NCBI GenBank assembly: GCA_019054805.1
Contig: JAHQIY010000001.1
Coordinates: 8,384,501-8,448,500 of the forward strand
Source of the DNA: Brachionus manjavacas
Lineage: Eukaryota; Rotifera; Eurotatoria; Ploima; Brachionidae
Direction of reading: 5' to 3'
DNA length: 64,000 nucleotides
A model generated the notes under the pieces. That model was not told where the DNA came from and made no database searches. It saw nothing but the letters and a program-made list of their open reading frames with translations. Position numbers and translations under genes: made by a program. Each line of letters opens with the position of its first letter. Position 1 is the stretch's first letter. Positions 1-12,356 of the stretch are shown piece by piece.

Positions 1-2613
1 TGTGCTGGAAACCGAGCACTGGACTAGTAGTTGGTTAGAGGAGATTATTGCGCAATGCTATGTAATATCGAAATCGATGAGTCTTTGGGTGAATATTTTA
101 TTAAATTAGATTTCAGCGATTCAGCTTTTATCAAGATCAAATCTATTAATTTAGTTTTCAATCTAATAATTTTAAAAAAATAAAATTTTTTCACTTTTAA
201 TTTGGCTTATTGAAAAAAAAGCATTAATAAATCGAACTCTTATCATAAATTTAGATGAAATATTTTTATTTTTAAAAAAAGAAAAAGATTATTTTCTAGC
301 TGTCTTTCAAATGTAAACCGATCCATTTATTTAATTGTAAAAGTGCAAAAGAATTTCGTCTTTTTTTTAAATATTTAAATTGTTGTTCTTAAAATTTGAG
401 CTGTTAAAAACAAAAATAAAATTACACATATTGGACAGTTATAGATTGGAAAATGATATAATCAAGAAAAAAAATTTATCCAAAAGTATTTTTATGAATA
501 ATAACTAACAGAGATATTTATTTTTTTTTAAGCAAAGCAACTTCTAAACAATTCCTAAACCAGTCTGCTTTATCTTTAGTAAAAATTAAGTTTATGGAGC
601 TCTTAAAGATTAAACGACATTTTTGATGCAAAAAAATCAACAAAATTTTTAATTTATTTAACTTTAAAATAAATTTTGAATTTATTTTTCACCCAAAATC
701 TAAAATCTACTTGCTTTTTGGTGACAAATTTTAGGCATTTATTGATATCAAAATATGTTGGGAATTTTTTTTTATTCTTTAGTAATTTTGTCAAAGATTT
801 TATTTTAGTTTTAAAGAGAGATACAATTGAATGATGTGTTTTTGCCGACTGGCTTTTGAGCCTTTATCAAAAGTGAATTAAAAAAAATCTGCGCTAAATT
901 TTTTGAATCTTCTCTTGAAATAAAAAGATTGTCAAACCTGTAACAATATAATTTTTTAAGAAATTTTAAATGCGTAAGCATGCTTAGTTTAAATATTTTT
1001 TTACTATTTAGAAAAATTTAATAATTTATTTACTTAATGGAAATGTTTTTCCGAGATTTTTTTTTCTGAAAAACAAATGATCTTTAGTCTCATTTGAAAA
1101 GTGAACGATCAAAAAAGGTATTAAATTTTGGATAGGACATAGTCATATTTTAGTCCGGCTCCCAAAGTGAACTAAAAAATAGATAGTCTGAGTTCACGGC
1201 ATGAATTAAAAGGCTTGCATGCGGCTAGACTCTCAATTTAAAATATTCAAAATTAACTAGCCAACTGATTAATCCAGTGCTTCAAAGCAAGTTATTTTAT
1301 TTTTTAGATATCTATGAATTAGCATAGATCTGATAAAATCTCGATATATAATTGAATTTGTACAAAATTTCGAAAGATACTAAAATGCCGCGGATTTTGT
1401 TTTACTTTATCTAAATTTTTTACTTCTTCATTAATTTAATCTAGCTTCCTTAAAATAATGAAAAAAATTTTTCTTTTTTTTTATTCGATTCTGTTTTGAT
1501 TTAGAACAAAAAATTCTGGTCATAAATTTTACGATTATTTTAATGATCATCGATTTGGGCAAGCAATTTAAGCTAAAGTAAAAAAGTATAATTTTTCATA
1601 TTCTCAACTGCCCATTCACTAGTTTCTCAAAGGTAATTAATAAGCTGAGTTGTTTGTTTTTTTTGCTTCGGTTATTAGCAGTTCGTCTTACTATGCCTAT
1701 TTTTTTAATAAACAAAAAATATTTTGAATGAAAATCTATCATTCAACTGAAAATGTTTTTTTCTAGATTGGTCGAACAGCCAATTTTAAGCATTTGCAGA
1801 TTAATTAATGACCAATATGGCATGAATTAAAGCAAAGTTATGTTCATCTTTAATTTTTAGCAGATTTTTTCAATAGTTTGTTTTTATTTTTGTTAAATGC
1901 CGTTTACTTTAATAAATTGCTTTATCAGCATTATTGATTCTTACCATATCCATTTTATAAATATGATAAAATTTCTGCTCTTATCGCCTTTCAAATCCAA
2001 TTATTTAGACTATTAACTGCCTTTAAAGTAATTAATATTTTTTTTTTGGAGCAAAAAATTTTAAGTTCATTATTCGCTCACTGAAACAAAACCTAAGTAT
2101 GGATGTTTTAATGGAAAAATCTCAAAATGTTATTTTTAAGAATAAAATGACATTAAATCAATTTTGAAGAGGCGCAGTAGTAGGAGAATGATTTTTTTAA
2201 AAATTGCACTATTAAAATTTAAAATTTTCTTTTCCTAAATGTTTTTCATCAGCTTTGCTGTCTTTGCCAATAATTAGCAAAATAATATTAGTAACAAATA
2301 ACAAAAAATTCATCTTTGATAAATATTATTTATCTGTAAATTTTTTCCAATGTGTAATATTATTTTTCAGTAAGGCGTAAATAATTTTTCGAAAAGATAA
2401 AAATGCCATAAATACATAGTGATTTACTCAAATTTAAACAAAAAATATTTTTTTTCCAAACTAGAATAGTTCGGATTTTCTCAAATTGGCTCAAAAGAGT
2501 TGACTAATCTGATTTTTGATTTTAGAGCCGATGTTTGTTTGTTATTTTTTGAGTGATGTAAAAATATAAATTGACCGAAATTGAATATTTTAAAGAAAAA
2601 AAGATAATCAGAA
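1..2613. other. Gene-free AT-rich stretch
   Basis: No open frame resembling a protein was found on either strand. The first ~115 bases are less AT-rich than the rest and contain a small hairpin (GTGCT...AGCAC at about 2-19) and a tRNA D-arm-like stretch (about 33-46). No matching B box follows, so I do not call an RNA gene. Confidence 0.5.
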
Positions 2614-3970
2614 ATGTTCAAAGTGTTTTTTATACTGTTGGTCATTAAAAGTACATTTGGCTTCTTCAAGTACGATGCCAACTTGAATTTATTGGAAAAG
2701 ATCATGTCCGAGGCTTCATTGGTTCAGCATCACAATGCCGATTTAAAGAAGGAAATATTTATTTTTATTGATAAAGTAGCACATACTGGTATTAAAAATA
2801 CATGTGATACAAAGTTGATTCAATCCGATGTTCAAGTAAAAATGAGAGTACTCAAATCAATAGTCTCTACATGTAATGGCTATTGTAGGCTCGCCATGTC
2901 ACAAGATGGACGTATCTACGGAGACAGAGAATTCAGTTTAGACAGTAATTTTTTTGCTGCTCAAAAAATTAACAAATTTTTAAAATAAATTAAAAATTTT
3001 AAGCTATTTGGATTAGAATAGAATTAAAAGATGAGATTATATCAAGTAATAAGGCCTTTTTGGGCGCTTATTACATTAAATTTGTTCTTGCTGATAAATT
3101 CCTTTGTATTACTAGCGAAGGCGAACTATTTGCATCGGTAAGTAATTTTTTTTATTTTTTTTTCAATTTTAATAAATATTTGGGAATATTTTTTAGAAAT
3201 TTCAGTCAAAAAATTGTTTGTGGTTCAACGACATGCCCAAATTGGTCTCAGCAGTTTATGATTTTAACATAGTAATAGAAAAAAATTGTAAAATTGATGT
3301 GCTTAGCACCGAGTACTACGAAGATGACGAAACAACTGATGACCAGTGCGCCAATAAGTTGAACATTACCAGCGGGTTTTCGCCGGAATTGCAGCGATTT
3401 TTCCGCTCGTGCCAATCTAGTCTGATCAAAAACGAGCCTAGTCAAGCGACTGCAATTCCGCAGTTCAAACAAATATTTTTTCATCAAACAAACAGCTTTA
3501 CCACTAAGCCTACAGGCCTCACAAAAAAGACATTCACCGATGATCCATTGAACAAAATGGCCGACCAACAGGTGTTTAATCAATTGAATGGTGTGATGAT
3601 TGAAAAGGCAAGATTATTGTGCAAAGAGTATTTAATTGATGAGATTATTTTTGAAAAACTGACCAATATGGACTATTTGTCCGAGTCAAATGACTTTTCC
3701 AGAATACCAAAATTGTGCATTGATTACATTTCATTTTTGAAACAAGCAAAAAAGCAAGAATCTAAACTAGTCGAGTATAACATAAAACCAAAATCAGGTC
3801 CTAAGCGTAACAAATTAAAGAAATGCTTTCAATTTCGGAGAACTCCGTTTTACAGAGCTTGCTTGGAAAAGCACTACAAATGCTACAAATATAGCAATGA
3901 TGCCGAAAAGCTTCAAAAATGTCGAAAACGATACGGCATCAAAGTGCCCAAAAAAAAGCCCAATGTTTAA
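2614..3970 (+). CDS. Secreted FGF-like (beta-trefoil) growth factor, long C-terminal tail
   Basis: Three exons, 2614-2944, 3022-3137 and 3197-3970, join in phase to about 406 aa. A hydrophobic N-terminus (residues 1-17) looks like a signal peptide. The middle resembles the fibroblast growth factor core: a CNGYCRLAMSQDGRIYG strand pair (FGF: hL.i..dG.v.G), then YIKFVLADKFLCITSEGELFAS (FGF: v.i.g..s..ylam...G.l..s), then NCLWF where FGFs have eCvF.E. This is seen by motif recall only. After the core come about 230 residues with no family I recognise, Cys-containing and ending in a very basic Lys-rich tail. FGFs act extracellularly on receptor tyrosine kinases with heparan sulfate, and a basic tail would suit glycan binding (inference). 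A second acceptor at 3205 also keeps frame. Alternative: another beta-trefoil or an unrelated secreted family. Confidence 0.5.
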
Positions 3971-5434
3971 AGTGTTCCATGTTCAGTTATGAGAAACAGT
4001 CAGATGGTGGTTATTCAAGGGTCAATAAATATTAATATTTTGATATTTAGTCTTATTTTTTTAAAGTACTTTAAAAAATAAAAAAAACTTTATTTTTTTA
4101 TATATAAGGAAAATTATATTTATTCTAAAATGAAGCATTCCGGCAATATCGTAACGTTTATCATCAGATTTAATTTTTTATTCTTGTTTTTTTTTTATTT
4201 AACAAAAAAAATATTTCTTCTTTTTAAAAATAAAAAACGCTTTTTAAAAAATCAACAATAGTCAGTTATATCAGTTTTATTTAATTGAAAAAACATTTTA
4301 TATATTTTCTACATAAATGTATCGTCTTATTGCTTGTGTAAATTAAAAAATACTGCCGCGATTATGTACCAAAAAACAAATCGATAAAACTGGCATTTAA
4401 AACATTTGAAAAATCTATTTTTATTATTTTATGTTCAGATACTGATAACAGTTAGTAAAATTAATTTTACAAATCCTTGAATTTCAAAATTCTTAAAAGA
4501 ATTTAAGCTAAATACAACTAGCCCGGTTTAAATTTTATAATTTTAAGCAAAATTAAGAAAAAAGAATCAAGTTTTCAAAATATACGAATTATAAAAAAGG
4601 TTTTTTAAAAGCATTGCATTAAAATTAGTCAGTAGAAAAAAATGTCTTTTTTCTACTGACTAATTTTTTCTTAAGAAAATTATTAATTGGTAAATAATTG
4701 AATATTATATGACAATTAATATCATCAAAATGAAAATTATATTTGTTCTTTTTATGACTCATAATTTTTTGTAATAAATACAGAGAACAATAAACATGAA
4801 AAATAAATCTAATGACATAATTTAGTATCCTTTAATAAATTTCAATTGAATTGATTTTAAGACTGCTTCAATGTGATTAAAATTTCAAATTTACAAAAAA
4901 TCTTAAATATTTGTCCAGATCTCAATATCGTTTTTTTATTTTGACTTTGTTTAAAAATTATTTTTATTGATTAATATATTGAATTGATAGTTATGAAGTA
5001 GCTAACTAAATATATATATTTGTGATTTTAAATTTTCTAAGTAAAAATTTTTAGATAAATTCTAAAATTTAAATTAAATTTTTAACTTCAAGAAATTTTT
5101 TCCTAAAGCTTTTGTGTAGGCTAAAATCTGTAAAATTATAATTTTTTAGTATCATGACCTATTCAACTATTTGATACAAAATACACTTTTAATAAATTTC
5201 AGGGAATATTTTGAAATATTAATTGAAAATTTTGAAATTTCTGAATTCTTTTTTCTAACCTTTTAATTCTTTCGTGTAAATTTCTTTGAAAAATGTTCCT
5301 CCTTTCCTAAAGCCCATCTTTTTTTTGATTAGAAATATAAAATCACATAGTGATTAATATTTTTTTCAAAATTTCAAATTGCATTTTTTTAAAATCAGGG
5401 ATATTTACGAATTTGTTAAATAAAAAAAAAACTT
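3971..5434. other. Intergenic, AT-rich, one near-perfect hairpin
   Basis: No gene seen. An AATAAA at about 4024 may be the poly(A) signal of the upstream gene. The only structure is the inverted repeat at 4621-4667. Confidence 0.5.
4621..4667. repeat. 21-bp inverted repeat (hairpin)
   Basis: Two arms of about 21 bp (AAAATTAGTCAGTAG plus an A run, and its complement) are separated by about 5 bases. The match looks perfect. It may be the core of a decayed hairpin transposon. Confidence 0.7.
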
Positions 5435-6155
5435 TTATTTTAATTTGTTAATAGGCAAATAAAACTTTAATATTGTATTAAGATTTGAATCCTTTGGTAA
5501 AAAATTAAGGCCTTTATTTCGAATATTCATCAGTTCTTCGATTATCTCTTTTAAATTTGGTTCAAAATTGATCGAACCAATACTAGAAAAGAACTCATCA
5601 AGTTTAGCATTATTTAAAATCTCATATTCATATGCCTGCAAATACATATCAAATAAATCTAAATTTTTGACATATTTTGCCTCAGCCGATGAATGAGAAG
5701 TATATTCTTCCACTAATTGATTGAATCTTTCACTACTGGAATTTTCTTTAATATATGATTGCAATTTTTCGAAGGCCTGTTTTTCTAAAATGGATTTTTG
5801 TTCTTTTGGAATATTATCTTGAGGCGTAATGTCGCCTACTATGCTCTCAGCCAAATCATGGATCAAACACATTTCGATGCATCTTAAAAAATTTGATTAA
5901 TCTATTAAATAATTTTTTTTTCATATTTCTTTTTTTTACTTAGAACGATCAAGATTATCTGGTGCCAAAAAAGCCATCATTGACATCCTATACATGTGAT
6001 CAGCTATACTTTCTGGTTCCTTAATTCCTCTAAGAATCCAGCCTGACCTGTAAGTCCTCTGCAAAAAAAATTATTATAAAACTTTTTTTTTGTTTGATCA
6101 TTACTTTTGCTTGACCAAGATGGAGGAAAAAATTCAACATTCCACTGATTTCCAT
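5435..6155 (-). CDS. HDDC2: HD-domain 5'-deoxynucleotidase HDDC2
   Basis: Three exons on the minus strand (6155-6105, 6058-5940, 5882-5435) give about 205 aa; human HDDC2 is similar in length. The family removes phosphate from deoxynucleoside 5'-monophosphates (yeast YGK1, E. coli YfbR relatives). Visible metal-binding HD motifs are [13 protein letters not shown] (first His), [16 protein letters not shown] (HD pair plus the family's E-x-x-x-G-D) and, later, [16 protein letters not shown] (final Asp). NIPKEQKS also matches. The start is the ATG at 6155, because an in-frame TAA lies three codons upstream in the minus-strand reading. The last acceptor is TAAG, not YAG. It is a housekeeping gene with no functional link to its neighbours. 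Confidence 0.93.
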
Positions 6156-6485
6156 TTTTTAAAAACCTATATTCCTAAAATTTATTTATTTTTAGCTTGA
6201 AAATTTTAGTAAATTTATTAGCCTTAAAGACTGTGCTTCATTCAGTCCGACGTATTAAATGCAAAATGAATAAAATATTTTATTTAAAAAAATTTTGTTT
6301 AAATATATTACAAAAACTGTAAAAGTAAAACAAACTTAAGTTTAACTAAATGAATAAGTGGATAATTTTAAACTTTTGTGTGATTACAACATTTGGATTT
6401 TTTATTTTGCCAAACACTTAGGCCAAGTCGGTCCGCCACAACTGAATGATACAATTACGTAAATCACAATCTATATTAGTTTAAA

Positions 6486-9400
6486 TTAAAACTGAGCAAT
6501 CTTTTTTAAGAAAAAAATTACCAATCCGAGTAGAATCAAAGCTAGAATAAATTTGATTTTCTTTAAATAAAAATGACGAGCTACATCTCTGCTAGTTGTC
6601 TTGAATGAGATTGATGTATCACATAAACGATCGGTCTTGTCAACTAATAAGTGGAGTTTTTCGCCTCTATCGGTTAATTTGTCCAAATTTTGTGTCAAAA
6701 TAGATTTTGTTTCCGTAACATTTCGTTCCACTTCATTCAATTTGTCGAATGACAAATTTTCACTAAATCGTTTCTTAAAAAACATTAAGAAATTAAAAAA
6801 CAACAACAACTTATTTTACTGTTTCAATTGCTAGAGTTGGCAAAAATTCGGTCTGAAAAGCAAATGGTAGCGCAGTATGTAATCGCTTCTGGTATTGAGA
6901 TTCAAATCTAAAATGAATTTTATTTTTTTTTTAAATTGATTAATTCTAGTTACTTGGTTTTTATTTCCTCGAGAAACTGAAAAGCTTTGTATTTGCTGAA
7001 AACATTTTTGGTTATACAAAAATATGTTATGGTATTATTGTAAATGTAATGAAAGCAAAAGCTTAAAAATATGAATTAAAAATATTGAACATTTCATTGT
7101 TTTTTGACTATTAATTATCCAAATAATCTTATCTTTATTTGATAAAAATGCTTCAAGTAAAAATGACTTCTGAAATTTTTTAATTGATATATTTTAGATT
7201 GTTTAGCTTTTCAAGAAGACATAAACGAGATGAAAAATATGTCAGACAAGTGGTTAGTGAACTTCATCTTCAATGACATGAACAAACTAAAATAAACGAC
7301 CAAAAGTCAAGAAGCCTTCACGAGTTATCAAAGATAAAGATAGAACGAGATCTTGGCATTTACATATCATTTGACTCTAAGTGGTCATCCCAAGTTGCAT
7401 GGTTAGAAAGCTTTTGGTTAAAAAGCTGATTTGATTATTGAAATCTACCATTTTTTTAATAAATTTACTAAAAATAACTTATAAAATTATTGTTAAAATA
7501 TTACAAACCCAAAAAATAATGTAAGATTATTTTTTAATTAAAGAAAAAACGGAAAAGAAACAATCGTTCTTTGTTGAGCTTTTAATAGCATTTTTTTTTA
7601 AAATTTGAATTTGAAAATTTTTAATTAAAAACACACTAACTTTTTTAATAAAAAATTTACTAATAAGAGGGCCGAGAAAAGGTATTAAACCGCTCGAAAC
7701 TGCCCTGGAGTCCAACTCTTAAATTATTTTTCAAATAAAATAAAAACCATTTTTTACAAAAAATTACGTAAAAAATTGTAAATTTCAATCATCAAATCAA
7801 ACCGGTTTTTCGAAAAAGAACTTATTTTGATACTGTTCTTATAATTAGGCCATAATTAAACCTTATCTTGAATTTGGTTAGGAATCCCTTCTTTTATCTT
7901 TTAAAAAGGCTAAAATTTTTTGGGAGTGACAAATTTAATTTTTTCAAGATGACAAAAATAACTAAAAGTGGTGACTAATTTAATCTATTTTAGCTGACAA
8001 TAAAAAACTAATTATTCTGACAAAAAAACTAAACGACTGACAAATACATATATATTGAGATGACTATTTAATAATTTTGCACTGACAAAATTATATTCAT
8101 TTTTATTTTATTTTAGTTCTAATTAAGCTATTTAATTCGACTTGAGTGGAAATCAAAAGTAATGACCCTATGCTTCACAAGGAGTGAATAAGGAAAAAAA
8201 AAGAAAAGCTATTTAGTAATTTAATTCTCTAAGATTGTAAGGAATGAACTTAAATTGTGACGTTTTCTCATAGTTGACTCTAGCTTGATGATGAGATTTG
8301 GACAAAACGGTTTGTCATAATCGTCTGGAGCTTCCTTCTGATTTTGGTGCTATAGTTCAAGATTTTGATTTTTATTGTTACCATAAAATCATTAATTTGT
8401 TGTAAAAATAAATAATTAGTTAAAAAAGTATTTTTGTCACTCAAATCATTATTTTATCAGTCAATTAATTTGTTTGTCATCATATGTAGTTTTTTTGTCA
8501 GTAGATTTAGTCTTTTTTGTCAGTAAAATTTAATTTTTTTGTCAGTCCATTAATTGATGGCCTTTTAAAAAAGATGATGTCTTTGAAAAGGTACAAAGAG
8601 TGAAAAATTAACCCCGAGTCTTTAGAAAAGACGCTACGAAGAAACTAATTAACGATTAGGACTAATTAGAGAATTTGTACCCAGCAACGATTTAAGACAC
8701 ATTTTTAACACAAAGAATAATCTCCTCGTGGAATTCCTTGTAAAGAGAAACAGTGAGTTGGAAAATAATGAATGAATTCAAAAAAAAAGTTGATTTGTGA
8801 TTAGGTAAAAGATAAAGCAGTTACAAAAGACTGAACAAAACTTTACTTTCCATTATTAACCCCAGATTAAACAACCTAAAATTGGTTCTAAATTTTTTTT
8901 ATTAGTAATAAAATTTAATTAAATTATAAAGAAAAAAATATTTCTAAGATTATTATTATAAAAATATTTTACTATTTAATGCTTTAACAATCACGTTTAA
9001 ACAGGGATTTTACAATGTTTTTTTATCTATTTTATGCTCTCTCGGGTATCCAAGTTGGTCTAAAAATATGAAAATATGAACTTAAATTTTGAAAAAATCA
9101 AAACAATGAAAAAATAGAATACTCATATAAAATCACAAAAAAACGGATCAAACTGAATAATAGGTAGCATCAAGAGAGTCTTAAAATTTCCTAAGTTTTT
9201 AGTTAAATTTTCTAAATTTTTAATGTTTAAAAATTTAACTTTTTCTAAATCTTGGTTTAATTTTTTATAAAAAAATTTTCTAATCACATCCAAAGTAATT
9301 CTCAATTAAGCATTTTGGAATATTTCTACATGATTCGAAAACCAGGCAAATATTAACCTCATTTTTTTTCTAAAATAACCCTCTTTCACATAGCTTAGTT

Positions 9401-9644
9401 TTATAAGATAATTTTGTAATTTTATAAATAATTACTTTTCGTAATTAAATGTCATTCTGACTCCATTGGTTCTGACAAATTTGCTCAGTACTTGGTCTAA
9501 TATGTCATCATAATTGCCATTAAGCTGTGAATGCTTGACCAAAGTTTCATCATTTCGAATGATGGCAACAAAAAATATCTTTCCATCATGCACGTTTTGT
9601 TCGAATGAAAAGCTAGATTCTGGATGTATGAGATTACGAGACAT
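6486..9644 (-). CDS. VAMP7: VAMP7-type longin R-SNARE (reading frame disturbed in exon 2)
   Basis: Four recognisable exons: 9644-9436 (longin start, residues like FFVAIIRNDETLVKHSQLNGNY), about 9369-9240, 6907-6820 (longin end, TALPFAFQTEFLPTL) and 6773-6486 (SNARE helix plus tail anchor). The SNARE helix has the zero-layer arginine in LTDRGEKLHLLVDKTDRL and the KTTSRDVARHFYLKK linker, then a C-terminal membrane segment of about 20 residues, as in VAMP7, which drives endosome/lysosome fusion. Exon 2 shows the expected ICLVFES..RNIP, but in a different frame from its neighbours, and its second half (TLDVIRKFF) is in a third relation. The exon phases do not join without small indels. Either the assembly has homopolymer errors (an A8 run starts exon 2) or the gene is decaying. 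The long intron (about 6908-9239) holds a LINE split by a foldback element. Confidence 0.75.
7195..8880 (+). mobile_element. CR1/Jockey-like LINE fragment, interrupted by a foldback element
   Basis: Plus-strand pieces read as the C-terminal half of a non-LTR reverse transcriptase: 7200-7300 (FQEDINEMKNMSDKW), 7330-7410 (IERDLGIYISFDSKWSSQV), 7800-7907 (IIKPYLEFG) and, after a 650-bp interruption, 8572-8880 (DDVFEKVQRV ... SSWNSL ... LNNLKLVLNFF). The order matches CR1/Jockey-type LINEs. Many stops and frame changes show it is dead. It lies antisense inside the long intron of the VAMP7 gene. Confidence 0.75.
7908..8561. mobile_element. Foldback-type element built of TGACAAA subrepeats
   Basis: The left arm (about 7925-8095) contains roughly six degenerate copies of a TGACAAAAAAACTAA-like unit. 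The right arm (about 8435-8550) contains about five copies of the complement (TTTTTTTGTCAGT). The direct repeat CTTTTAAAAA flanks it at 7898-7907 and 8562-8571, consistent with a 9-10 bp target duplication. Subrepeat-built inverted termini are the mark of foldback elements. No coding sequence was seen in the 330-bp centre. Confidence 0.7.
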
Positions 9645-10301
9645 TTTAACTTTGATTCACATAAAAAAAAATTTCGTTTTTATATAAATTTTTTAATTCA
9701 TTTTTTGTAAAAATTAACAATTAAAATTTTATTAAAGAACAAAAATATTTCAAGTACCTGAATCAAGAAAATTTTAGAAATTTTAATTATGTTAATTAAA
9801 AATTTGGGCATTTGCAGACATACAATAGTTGCTTGACCAAAATTTCCAATGACTTGAACATTGCTCCAATAATTTAACCATCTCGGATGCAAACTAATAG
9901 AATATTAAATTTGATTTTTTTGAATAAATTTTTAATAAAATTAACATTCTTTATTTAAGAAGCGTTGCTTCCAGCTTCACATAAAGCTCATTAACTTAGA
10001 ATTTAACTCTGATTTTAGCGTTCAAGGCCTAGGAATTAATATTTGTTTGTTCTCTCAAAAATTTTCAAAATTTGAACACAATATTCTTTTTAATATTCAT
10101 CTAGTTCGTTTTATTTTGCCATATAATTCAGTATTTATTATTATAAAAATAGACATGACGCTACTATTTATTAGAAATTGCTTAGCTAGAGGTTCATATT
10201 TTATTTTTTCCATATTAAAAAAAATTCTCTTAGAATCCAATCTTCAAAATTCCATTTCTTATCCTTTTCTTTTAGAAAAAAAACTCTTATTTATTCGAAA
10301 A
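9645..10301. other. Divergent intergenic region between VAMP7 and PGK
   Basis: The two genes point away from each other, so both promoters should lie here. I can pick out no convincing core promoter element in the AT-rich sequence. A minus-strand open stretch at 9698-9892 has no recognisable homology. Confidence 0.4.
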
Positions 10302-11777
10302 ATGTCTATTTCAAACAAGTTAAGCATTGATCAATTGGATTTGAATGGAAAGCGGGTGTTGATCAGGTACAGTCTTATTTTGATCTTCTATACTCTCCTT
10401 AGGCTTACTTGTATTTATCAAGGGTGGACTTTAATGTTCCAATGAAAGGTGAAAAAATCACCAACAATCAAAGAATTGTCGGCGCTTTGCCCACAATTAA
10501 TTACGCATTGGAAAAAAATGCCAAGTCAGTTGTTTTGATGAGTCATTTGGGCCGACCTGATGGAAATGTCAATTTGAAATACACGTTGAAACCAGTTGCT
10601 GATGAATTGTCAAAGCTTTTGAGTCGACCTGTGAAATTTCTGAATGATTGTGTTGGCGCTGATGTAGAGGCTGCTTGTGCTAATCCGGAAAATGGTAGTG
10701 TGATTTTGTTGGAAAATTTGAGGTTTCATCTCGAAGAGGAAGGAAAAGGTGTTGATGCTCAAGGAAATAAAGTTAAAGCGGCAAAAGATAAAATTGAAGC
10801 TTTTCAACAATCTTTAACTAAGCTGGGCGATGTTTACATCAATGATGCTTTTGGTACTGCTCATCGAGCCCATAGTTCAATGGTTGGAGTTAAACATGAA
10901 AAACGTGCTTCGGGATTTTTGCTAAAAAAAGAATTGCAATACTTTGCCAAGGCTTTAGAAAGCCCTGATCGACCATTTTTGGCAATTTTGGGAGGGTAAG
11001 TTCAAGCTAGTGTTTTTTTTTTAATTTTTTCCAAAAAATTTTCTCAGTGCCAAGGTGTCGGACAAAATTTTATTAATTGAAAATTTGTTGGACAAAGTCA
11101 ACGAAATGATTATTGGAGGTGGAATGGCATTTACTTTCTTAAAAGTTTCCCGTAACATGAAGGTTAGAAATTTGAAGTTTAATTCGAAAATTCATCATTA
11201 CTAAGCTTTTTTTTTAATTAGATTGGAAAATCTTTGTTTGATGAAGAAGGTTCAAAGATTGTTCAAAGAATCATGGATAAAGCTAAGGCTAACAATGTTC
11301 AAATTCATTTACCAGTCGATTTTGTCACTGCAGAAAAGTTTGCCGAGGATGCAAACTCTGGCACTGCTACTGTTGAGTCTGGTATTCCAGATGAATGGAT
11401 GGTATAATTAATTTTTTTAAATATGAGTAAAAAATAAAGTTTATGTTATTTAGGGTTTGGACTGTGGTCCAGAAAGTGTAAAAGAATTTAAAACAGCGAT
11501 TGCCCGGGCCAAGTTGATCGTTTGGAACGGTCCAGTTGGAGTTTTTGAATGGGAAAAATTTGCATCTGGAACTAAGCAGATTATGGACGAAGTTGTTAGA
11601 GTAACTCAAGAAAATGCAACAACTTCAATTATTGGCGGTGGAGATACTGCTACATGTTGTGCTAAATGGAACACCGAAGACAAAGTTTCTCATGTTTCAA
11701 CAGGAGGTGGTGCCAGTTTGGAATTGCTAGAAGGCAAACTTTTACCCGGAGTTGACGCTTTATCTAGCTCAAATTAA
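10302..11777 (+). CDS. PGK: Phosphoglycerate kinase
   Basis: Five exons (10302-10366, 10423-10995, 11048-11162, 11222-11401, 11454-11777) join in phase to 418 aa, the usual PGK length. The cytosolic glycolytic enzyme transfers the acyl phosphate of 1,3-bisphosphoglycerate to ADP. Diagnostic motifs in order: [10 protein letters not shown] (substrate-binding Arg/Asp/Asn), [75 protein letters not shown] and the nucleotide-loop [11 protein letters not shown] with [15 protein letters not shown] near the end. The start is the ATG preceding [19 protein letters not shown], as in other PGKs; the open frame continues upstream but that part is unlike PGK. The exon 2 acceptor is CAAG. It looks intact and functional. 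Confidence 0.97.
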
Positions 11778-12356
11778 ATTATTTTTGTTTGTTACTAGTA
11801 TTTAACTAAAAGCTCAAAACTTATCTCATAGTAATTAACATGAATAATTTTTTAGATTTATCTATTTTAGAAAGTAAAAATAAATTATTTTAAAAAGGTT
11901 TTTATTTTCAAATTAATAGGTATTTAGTAAAATATTCAAAAAATAATGAAATAAAGGATTGATAAATAATAAAATAATTCAAAATTGAAAAAAATATTGT
12001 CAACAAAATAATATTAGAGTTCTAATTTACTCATAATTTTTCTTTTTTAAATTCTCATAAAAGGGGAAATTAATGAATTTTTTTATTCTAACTTTTATTC
12101 AAAGAATTTATTCTTTCGGAGATAATCAGTATCATTAATTAATTTAAAATAAAAATTCATTTAAAACTTTTAATTTTAGATTTTTTTTGTAAAAAATTTG
12201 AGATGGCAAGCTTTTGGTAACAGTAATGCTTACGCTAACGGTAACGCTTACGGTAACCGTTGCCTTAGATAACGTTACATTTTTGCGAGAAATTCAGTAG
12301 TTAAGAATAAAAATCAAACAGCCTAATAAATTCTGCTAGAACTAAAATGAGGTATT

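Noticed and set aside
20-115. tRNA-like D-arm (AGTTGGTTAGAG) near the window start
   Set aside because: No acceptor stem or T-arm/B box in the right place. At most a decayed SINE head.
3248-3583. 111-codon antisense frame over the FGF-like gene
   Set aside because: Overlaps a supported exon on the opposite strand and has no recognisable features.
9698-9892. Minus-strand open stretch (HPRWLNYWSNVQVIGNFG) upstream of VAMP7
   Set aside because: No family recognised. It does not join exon 1, which has its own ATG. It could be an unknown exon, but there is no support.
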